DNA of 9,852 bases from CAYLLN01 sp036496265. GTDB lineage: Bacteria > Planctomycetota > Planctomycetia > Pirellulales > Pirellulaceae. A program made the position numbers and the translations under genes. Shown piece by piece: positions 5,531 to 9,852 of this stretch (the first letter of the stretch is position 1; every line of letters begins with the position of its first letter). The stretch spans positions 1-9,852 of the forward strand of contig DASXLL010000117.1 in assembly GCA_036496265.1 (NCBI GenBank), read 5' to 3'. Under the pieces are notes generated by a model. It had not been told where the DNA came from. It worked only from the letters and a program-made list of their open reading frames with translations, and searched no databases.

Positions 5531-6508
5531 TCAATACTCCGGCAATAGCTCGCCGTCTTCACGCGTGATAAGCGCGGCGACGATGCCGATGGAAACGCCA
5601 TTTTTCAGAAAATAGACGGAGCCGTCGGCTTTGAGAATATTGACGCCGCCGGGATGGAGCGAAAAAGGCTCGGAGTCGTTGGTGCCGTTGATGGCGAGCG
5701 TACGGAGGCTCGTGGTTGACGAAAGATCATCCGTGACGCCTGTCGCCGGGTTCGTGCCGTCGAGAACACTGTAGTTACGATGATCGGCCCACATTTGCGT
5801 GTTGGGAGTGGTGCCGGAAACGGGGCGGCCGAGACGATAGAGTTGCGGCCCGGCCGAGCATTCCATGAACGTCAGCGTGTTCGTCGTGCCGTCGGTGATT
5901 TGGGCCATTCGCGTCGTGATATTCGGGCGGAGAGCGCCGCTCCAACCGCTGTTGAGGGTCGAAAGCAGCGTTGTCTTGTTCAGCACGCCCGCATTGCGAA
6001 CGAACAGCATGTAATCGCTGACGTATCCCGTCAGCGTGCCGCCGCCAACGCTCGCGCCAGCGGCGAACGTGCGGATGCGGTTGCCGGCGGTGGCGCCGAC
6101 GGACGGGCAGAGATAAGTCGGGATGAGCGTGCCCGCGGCCCGTCGATTCGCGATCGTTCGCCAATCGGTATTTGGATCGGCGATGCTGAACACCGCATTT
6201 TGCTCGATATAAGGAAGCAAGATGAAATGAATGCTCCGCACCGGGCGGCCCGCTTGCGGCAGCAGAAACGGCGTGGCCGCGGGGGCGTTGGCGTCTTCGT
6301 CAATCGCGGCTTCGGGAAAGGTGCTGCGCGATGATTCGAAGTTGGCCAGTCCCAGGCCGATTTGGCGAACATTGTTCTGACATTTGATGCGGCGGGACGC
6401 TTCTCGAGCGGCCTGAACTGCCGGCAACAGCAGCGCCACCAGCACGCCAATGATCGCGATGACAACGAGCAGCTCCACGAGAGTGAAGCCGCGGTTCGAT
6501 TTGCGCAT
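5531..6508 (-). CDS. DUF1559-domain pseudopilin-like protein
   Basis: This 325-residue protein belongs to the DUF1559 family (PF07596), which is greatly expanded in Planctomycetes. The N-terminus MRKSNRG-FTLVELLVVIAIIG is a class III signal: a prepilin peptidase would cut after G7 and methylate F8, and E12 is the conserved +5 glutamate. Residues 8-32 form the membrane helix, followed by AAREASRRIKCQNNVRQIG. The body is a secreted domain. Near the C-terminus the family hallmark HPGGVNILKADGSV (285-298) is intact. The start at 6508 is chosen because it places the signal correctly and GGAG lies 8 bases upstream; the frame could extend 60 residues further but that part looks non-coding. Function is unknown in general; a role in pseudopilus or cell-surface structures is inferred from the signal. 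It is transcribed alone. Confidence 0.95.
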   Translation of the reverse strand: MRKSNRGFTLVELLVVIAIIGVLVALLLPAVQAAREASRRIKCQNNVRQIGLGLANFESSRSTFPEAAIDEDANAPAATPFLLPQAGRPVRSIHFILLPYIEQNAVFSIADPNTDWRTIANRRAAGTLIPTYLCPSVGATAGNRIRTFAAGASVGGGTLTGYVSDYMLFVRNAGVLNKTTLLSTLNSGWSGALRPNITTRMAQITDGTTNTLTFMECSAGPQLYRLGRPVSGTTPNTQMWADHRNYSVLDGTNPATGVTDDLSSTTSLRTLAINGTNDSEPFSLHPGGVNILKADGSVYFLKNGVSIGIVAALITREDGELLPEY

Positions 6509-7115
6509 GGGCGTGCTCCGAGAGATAAACCGAGAGGAGCCAAAACGCGCGATCGCCCCATCGCCCACGAGAATCTGGCTGGAAAATAACTGTAATCGAC
6601 AACGGTTCGGGGGTTCAAGGCTCGGCAGATAAAAAGGGCTTAATTTCTGGGCGAGCCGTCCGTCGTCATTGGTCATTGGATGAAGCACTCGATTCCGGTG
6701 GGGTCGGAAGCGACAAATGACGAATGACTAGGGACAAATGACCCTGGGAAATGGACCAGACTAGTCCATTTCGTTTTGCAGCGCGAAAAAAACTTGCGAC
6801 TCGGGCCAACAGCCGAAGTTGCTAGCAGCGGATGGGTTAAGCGACTTGTAGTGTACATAAGTTCTATACAGGCGAGAAATCGGGCAACAAGTTTCTTGCG
6901 TGCCTACGATCGCGCTGCGAAAACTGCCCGCGTTGAAAGTGATACCTGTTGACGAAGATCGAAGCGGCGGCGGTGAGCGACCAATCGCGCGAGTCGCTGG
7001 AAGCGAATCGCCCGCGGGCCTCTGCCCGAATGCTCCATTCGACCGCCGCGCGGTCTCGTCAATAAAAAACACGCAACGCGAAACACGATTCTTGTTCTCA
7101 TTTGGAGACCCCTTT
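6509..7115. other. 607-bp gap between divergent DUF1559 and head-gene clusters
   Basis: No convincing gene is seen. A frame does continue upstream from 7116 to 6900, but it lacks a ribosome-binding site and has poor composition. The gap holds a weak promoter candidate for the DUF1559 gene (minus strand, TTGAAC, 18 bases, TACAGT, near 6585-6620), heptamer words at 6665-6679 and 6713-6747, a hairpin at 6749-6771, a possible -10 box TATACA at 6865-6870 on the plus strand, and a 6-bp hairpin GACCGC/GCGGTC at 7041-7055. No attachment site or tRNA is visible. Confidence 0.5.
6749..6771. repeat. 8-bp inverted repeat, AAATGGAC / GTCCATTT
   Basis: AAATGGAC (6749-6756) and GTCCATTT (6764-6771) are exact complements with a 7-base spacer, followed on the plus strand by CGTTTTGC. 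It could be a dyad operator or a weak two-way terminator in the divergent region; a second short stem (AGGG/CCCT, 6730-6745) lies directly to its left. Confidence 0.45.
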
Positions 7116-7634
7116 ATGAGCGCTACCACTGCGCTAGCGGCTGCGCCGGCCGAGACAACTGACGAGGCCGTGCAGTCCGAAAGCAACGAAGTCAATGTCG
7201 AAGCACCCGCGCCGACGCCGGCACAGCCGGCGGAGGTTGGATCGCCGGTCCAATCAGTGCCAGAGATTGCTCAGCCACCAAGCGAGCAGGTGGCGGGCAC
7301 AGCCCACCCTACGAACGAGCGCGAGCAGGCCGTCGCCCGCATTCGCCAGTCGGCGTTGCCGCCGGCGCTGCGCGAGCGGTTGGCTGCGGTCGTCGAAGCT
7401 GGGCAATCGCCGAGCCTGGATGTCGCTGCTTGCCTGGAGGCGATCGAGCAAACGCTGCCCGATTTTCTGCGGACCAATCGCGAAAACGTATCGCAGCCGA
7501 CGCATCCAGTCGGCAACGCCTTCTTCCAAGGCGGCGACGGCGAGCTGAGCGATGCGGAAGCGGAGGCGCTCGCCGCACGGCAGTTGTCGCGGAGCGGGCT
7601 GTTGCGGGGACAGCGAGTGAAAGTGGCGGATTAG
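7116..7634 (+). CDS. Hypothetical protein in the scaffold/protease position of a phage head cluster
   Basis: I do not recognise a named family for this 172-residue protein. Residues 1-60 are low-complexity, rich in Ala, Pro, Glu and Val and probably disordered. Residues about 67-120 form helices (EREQAVARIRQSALPPALRERLAAVV, then a second helix ending LPDFLR), and 129-172 contain HPVGNAFFQGGDGELSDAEAEALAARQL and end RGQRVKVAD. It directly precedes the decoration and major capsid genes, where lambdoid phages carry the protease/scaffold gene, so a scaffold or assembly role is possible but unproven; no catalytic Ser/Lys pair is visible. The start at 7116 follows GGAG by 8 bases, as in its two neighbours. 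Residues 60-66 (AGTAHPT) are encoded by a copy of an interspersed repeat. A paired hairpin follows the stop codon by 2 bases. Confidence 0.65.
   Translation: MSATTALAAAPAETTDEAVQSESNEVNVEAPAPTPAQPAEVGSPVQSVPEIAQPPSEQVAGTAHPTNEREQAVARIRQSALPPALRERLAAVVEAGQSPSLDVAACLEAIEQTLPDFLRTNRENVSQPTHPVGNAFFQGGDGELSDAEAEALAARQLSRSGLLRGQRVKVAD
7292..7314 (-). repeat. REP-like GTAG + hairpin inside a coding sequence
   Basis: These 23 bases match 5508-5530 at 22 positions. On the minus strand GTAG (7312-7309) abuts the stem GGTGGGC / TGT / GCCCGCC (7308-7292), with one G-T wobble. It sits in frame within the 172-residue head-cluster protein, in the disordered linker, and encodes about AGTAHPT. Confidence 0.75.
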
Positions 7635-7636
7635 CG

Positions 7637-7709
7637 CTGTAGGGATCGCCCTCCGTGGCGATCCAAGCCACCGAACATCACGGAACGCCACAGAGGGCGT
7701 TCCCTACAG
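7637..7709. repeat. Inverted pair of REP-like hairpins (BIME-like), possible terminator
   Basis: The left unit on the plus strand is GTAG (7639-7642) then GGATCGCC / 6-base loop / GGCGATCC (7643-7664). The right unit on the minus strand is GTAG (7707-7704) then GGAACGCC / loop / GGCGTTCC (7703-7682). The two arms, 7637-7664 and 7682-7709, match at 25 of 28 positions in inverted orientation. Two of the three differences compensate each other inside the stems. The sequence after the pair is T-rich (ACATTTTGGTTTTTTT to 7726), so it may stop transcription between the first and second head genes. Confidence 0.8.
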
Positions 7710-7758
7710 AACATTTTGGTTTTTTTAGCCTTTTGATTAATTCATCGGAGAATTGCAC

Positions 7759-8538
7759 ATGTCGGAATACACATCGGGAAACACACCTGGATTTCAAACG
7801 CAGCAAGATTCGCAGGAAAGCGAGGTGCTGTGGAGCGGCCGCAAAGGACAGGACCTGGTCGCGACGAAGAAAATTACGGTGCTCAACTCGACCGTCGATA
7901 GCGGCAATACGCCGACGACCACGATCCGCGGCGGCAACGTGCTCAGCGTCGTCGATGCCAGCGGCAAAGTGAACACCTATTCGCCGGATGCCAACGACGG
8001 TCGCCAAATCGCCGTCGGCATCCTGGAGCACAACCAGGATATGCTCGTCAACGGCGTGGCAACGGATCGCTTCACGCAAATGCTCGTCCACGGTTTGGTG
8101 CGCGATGGCGAGCTGATCAATCTCGACCTGCGGGCCAAGCAGCAGCTCGGGCTGCGCTTTTTGTTCGACCGCGAAGTTTCGCCACAAGCCGGCGTGTTGA
8201 TGCATCCCCGCGGCGTTTATCGCAAGAGTTCGAACTATACCGTCGTCGCTGGCGACAACGGCCTGCTGTTCATCGCGACGGCCCAGGTTTCGTTCACGCT
8301 GCCAACGAAGCAGAACGGCCTGGCATTCCGGTTTTTGCAAACGTCGGACAACAACCTGGTGATCACCGGCTCGTCCGACATCGTCGCCAAGAACAACGCC
8401 TCGGCCAGCAGCGTCACGTTCGGCACTGCCAACGAAAAAATCGGCAGCCACGTGCTGGTCGAGTGCGTCTATGTCAACACGAGCACGCTGAAGTGGATCG
8501 TGACCAACCTGGGCGCGACCACACCGACGGTCGCTTAA
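7759..8538 (+). CDS. Phage head decoration protein (lambda gpD-like) with a C-terminal beta-rich domain
   Basis: A 259-residue protein. Residues about 50-125 resemble the lambda gpD/HDPD head decoration family: TTTIRGGNVLSVVDASGKVNTY, then GRQIAVGILEHNQDM and a strand pair ending MLVHGLVRDGELINLDL. Decoration trimers sit on the capsid surface and stabilise it after expansion. From about residue 145 there is a second, beta-rich domain (YTVVAGDNGLLFIATAQVSFTLP, RFLQTSDNNLVITG, IGSHVLVECVYVNTSTLKWIV). It resembles the small beta-sandwich modules found in planctomycete and phage surface proteins and is not part of lambda gpD. Start: ATG at 7759 with CGGAG 8 bases upstream; an in-frame TTG at 7753 is too close to that site. 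Gene order, before the major capsid gene, matches lambda D-E. Confidence is good for the gene and moderate for the name. Confidence 0.72.
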   Translation: MSEYTSGNTPGFQTQQDSQESEVLWSGRKGQDLVATKKITVLNSTVDSGNTPTTTIRGGNVLSVVDASGKVNTYSPDANDGRQIAVGILEHNQDMLVNGVATDRFTQMLVHGLVRDGELINLDLRAKQQLGLRFLFDREVSPQAGVLMHPRGVYRKSSNYTVVAGDNGLLFIATAQVSFTLPTKQNGLAFRFLQTSDNNLVITGSSDIVAKNNASASSVTFGTANEKIGSHVLVECVYVNTSTLKWIVTNLGATTPTVA

Positions 8539-8680
8539 AGCACCAAATCACAAGCAACAAACTACAAACAAATCCCAATTTCCAATGACGGAAGGAATCG
8601 CTTCTCGCCATTGCACCTCATTGGTCATTCGTGCTTCGTCATTTGTTTGAGATTTGATGCTTGGTGCTTGTGATTTCGCC
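8539..8680. repeat. Fold-back A-rich / T-rich arms between decoration and capsid genes
   Basis: AAATCACAAGC (8545-8555) has an exact reverse complement, GCTTGTGATTT, at 8666-8676. AGCACCAA (8539-8546) and TTGGTGCT (8661-8668) also match, and the inner words CCAATGA (8582-8588) and TCATTGG (8618-8624) can pair. The arms consist of short words reused in several orders, and heptamer words lie between them. The 178-base gap contains no gene; its last bases hold the CGGAG ribosome-binding site at 8706-8710. Confidence 0.55.
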
Positions 8681-8716
8681 ATCGAATTCAACTTCCATTC
8701 TTAACCGGAGATAACC

Positions 8717-9793
8717 ATGACTCTCGCCACTTCTCAAATCCTCGCTCCCAAAACCATCCAAAAAGCCATCTCGCAGCTCGAGCTGCCGGGAACGAGCTTA
8801 CAAAACTTGCTCGGCTGGGGCTTGGGCGGCAGCAATGTCGCTCGGCAGGGCGGAAGGAATTTCAGCTACGACATTTTCAACGTCACCCGCAAAGTTGCGT
8901 CGGGGCGTGTGCCCGCGGGAACGCTCGCCGTGACAAAGCCGCAAGCGGTGGGGACGCGGCAGGCGACGTTTCCGCGGGCGGCGGAAAAAATTCAGCTCCT
9001 CGATGAAGATTTGCTGAACCGCCGACCGATCGGCGGCTCCGACGCGACGCTCGACCGCAGCGAAGTCTTTGTCACTCGGCAGGAAGCGTATCTGGCTCAG
9101 CGGTTTGCGAATCTGATCGAGTTTCAGACTGCCGCCATGTTCCGCGGGTCGTATTCCTACACGACCGATGGCGATCTCTTGCGGCATGGCTTCAGCGGCG
9201 GCGAAGTGACGATCGACTACCAGGTGCCCGCCGGGAATTTGACGCAGCTGAATATGCTGGGCGGCGGCAATATCCTGAACGCCGATTGGGCCAACGCGGC
9301 GACCGATATTCCGTCGCACTTGCATAACATCAATGCCGCGATGATCCAGCTCACCGGCATGGGACTGGCTCACGTCGTCCTCACCAGCGCCGGCTGGCAG
9401 AAGATCGTCAACAACAATGTCGTTCAAGATCAAGGCGGCTCGTCCGGCCCCGTGTTCGAGTCGATGCGCCGCGTCAGCGCCGGCGAATTCACCGCGATTC
9501 TCCGCGGTTTGCCGTGGCTCACGTTCCATGTCATCGATTACGGGCTCGAAATCTACGACGGTTCGACCGAAACGTTCGCGAAGCTGATCGAAGACGATCA
9601 CGCGGCATTTCTGCCCGAGCCGAGCCCGCGGTGGGTGCAATACCTCGAAGGCTCCGAATTTGTGACCGAAGGCCCGAATGGACCCAAGCACGAGCGGTAC
9701 GGCTTCTATGCCCTGAGTATTACCCACATTTGTATTGCGCATCTGCACCCCGGGCGAGGAGTAGGATTTTTTCGAAGCCGCGCCAGAGAGTGA
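8717..9793 (+). CDS. Phage major capsid protein, gpE family, 3' end cut by an insertion sequence
   Basis: The frame has 358 codons, but only the first 332 (8717-9712) are capsid sequence. It matches the lambda gpE-type major capsid family (PF03864, HK97 fold). The match is clearest in the C-terminal region: LPWLTFHVIDYGLEIYDG, then KLIEDDHAAFLPEPSPRWVQYLEG and TEGPNGPKHERYGFYA, where family members go on for a few dozen residues. Here, at CTG (9713), the frame enters an insertion sequence end, which supplies 26 foreign residues with rare codons before a TGA. The start has CGGAG 6 bases upstream. The gene follows the decoration gene as in lambda. The product probably lacks the last strand and cannot be assumed to assemble; the missing 3' part may lie beyond the insertion sequence, outside this window. 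Confidence 0.85.
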   Translation: MTLATSQILAPKTIQKAISQLELPGTSLQNLLGWGLGGSNVARQGGRNFSYDIFNVTRKVASGRVPAGTLAVTKPQAVGTRQATFPRAAEKIQLLDEDLLNRRPIGGSDATLDRSEVFVTRQEAYLAQRFANLIEFQTAAMFRGSYSYTTDGDLLRHGFSGGEVTIDYQVPAGNLTQLNMLGGGNILNADWANAATDIPSHLHNINAAMIQLTGMGLAHVVLTSAGWQKIVNNNVVQDQGGSSGPVFESMRRVSAGEFTAILRGLPWLTFHVIDYGLEIYDGSTETFAKLIEDDHAAFLPEPSPRWVQYLEGSEFVTEGPNGPKHERYGFYALSITHICIAHLHPGRGVGFFRSRARE

Positions 9794-9852
9794 TCCAGCC
9801 GGGTTCGCCATCGCATTTTCGGCCGAGGTGGCCGCCGAGGCCGGCGACGGCG
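9713..9852 (-). mobile_element. IS4-family (IS50-like) insertion sequence, one end, continues past right edge
   Basis: The proposed end starts CTGAGTATTACCCACATTT at 9713. It matches the Tn5/IS50 outer end CTGACTCTTATACACAAGT at 13 of 19 positions and shares its terminal CTGA. A transposase C-terminus reads inward from it on the minus strand. This element interrupts the capsid gene. If it made a 9-bp target duplication, as IS50 does, the duplicated target should be TTCTATGCC (9704-9712), repeated beyond the far end. Confidence 0.8.
9720..9852 (-). CDS. IS4-family transposase, C-terminal 43 residues (partial)
   Basis: The minus-strand frame ends at a TAA only 7 bases from the element end. Its visible part, AVAGLGGHLGRKCDGEPGWI then TLWRGFEKILLLARGADAQY, matches the C-terminal dimerisation region of IS4/Tn5-type transposases, where the pattern L-G-G-(F)-L-G-R-K-x-D-G-E-P-G-x4-L-W-R-G is strongly conserved. 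The catalytic DDE domain lies beyond the window. It is a DNA cut-and-paste enzyme acting on the element's own ends. The fragment is too short to tell whether the whole gene is intact; no frameshift is visible in it. Confidence 0.85.
   Translation of the reverse strand, partial: AVAGLGGHLGRKCDGEPGWITLWRGFEKILLLARGADAQYKCG

Noticed and set aside
6509..6688. 60-residue N-terminal extension of the DUF1559 protein
   Set aside because: It would bury the prepilin signal; the ATG at 6508 has a GGAG site and places the signal at the N-terminus.
6900..7115. Upstream extension of the 172-aa head-cluster protein to 6900
   Set aside because: No ribosome-binding site lies before 6900, while GGAG stands before 7116; the extension has unnatural composition.
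7678..8451. Minus-strand frame of 257 codons opposite the decoration gene
   Set aside because: It is a shadow of the real gene; it begins inside the hairpin-repeat region and has no family match.
8798..9811. Long minus-strand open frame (337 codons) opposite the capsid gene
   Set aside because: It is an antisense artefact of codon bias; its sequence resembles no family, and it crosses the insertion-sequence boundary.

Overview
The window looks like chromosomal DNA of a planctomycete (probably Pirellulales or a relative). The evidence is a DUF1559 pseudopilin with the H-x-G-G-x5-DGSV tail motif typical of that phylum, a GspE/PilB N-terminus with a GTG start, a fused RibBA, and intergenic DNA full of heptamer repeats and small GTAG-hairpin repeats. 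No rRNA, tRNA or CRISPR array is visible.

Left part (1-2717, all minus strand): the N-terminal 159 codons of a GspE/PilB-type assembly ATPase run off the left edge. Then come an unrecognised 219-residue membrane-anchored protein and a complete bifunctional riboflavin enzyme RibBA, which is followed directly by a small GTGG-hairpin repeat.

Middle (2718-5530): two toxin-antitoxin modules face each other. MntA-HepT is on the plus strand, divergent from ribBA across a 92-bp gap. A ParE/RelE-like toxin with its small antitoxin is on the minus strand, immediately downstream of an MgtE magnesium transporter gene. Both antitoxin genes precede and overlap their toxin genes.

Right part (5531-9852): a DUF1559 pseudopilin gene (minus) is separated by about 600 bp without a convincing gene from three plus-strand genes. 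These resemble a lambda-type head cluster: an unrecognised 172-residue protein in the scaffold/protease position, a gpD-like head decoration protein with an extra C-terminal beta-rich domain, and a gpE-family major capsid protein. No terminase, portal or integrase is in the window. The gaps between these genes carry the same repeat types as the host gaps, and one such repeat lies in frame inside the first gene. The capsid gene is cut near its 3' end by an IS4-family (IS50-like) insertion sequence, whose transposase C-terminus runs off the right edge on the minus strand. The head cluster therefore looks like a degraded or long-resident phage-derived segment rather than a fresh prophage.

The most interesting non-coding signal is a family of REP-like units. 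Each is a GTAG or GTGG tetranucleotide abutting a short perfect or near-perfect hairpin. They occur at 1485-1507, 5508-5528, 7292-7312 (in a gene) and as an inverted pair at 7639-7707, whose two stems differ by compensating base changes.
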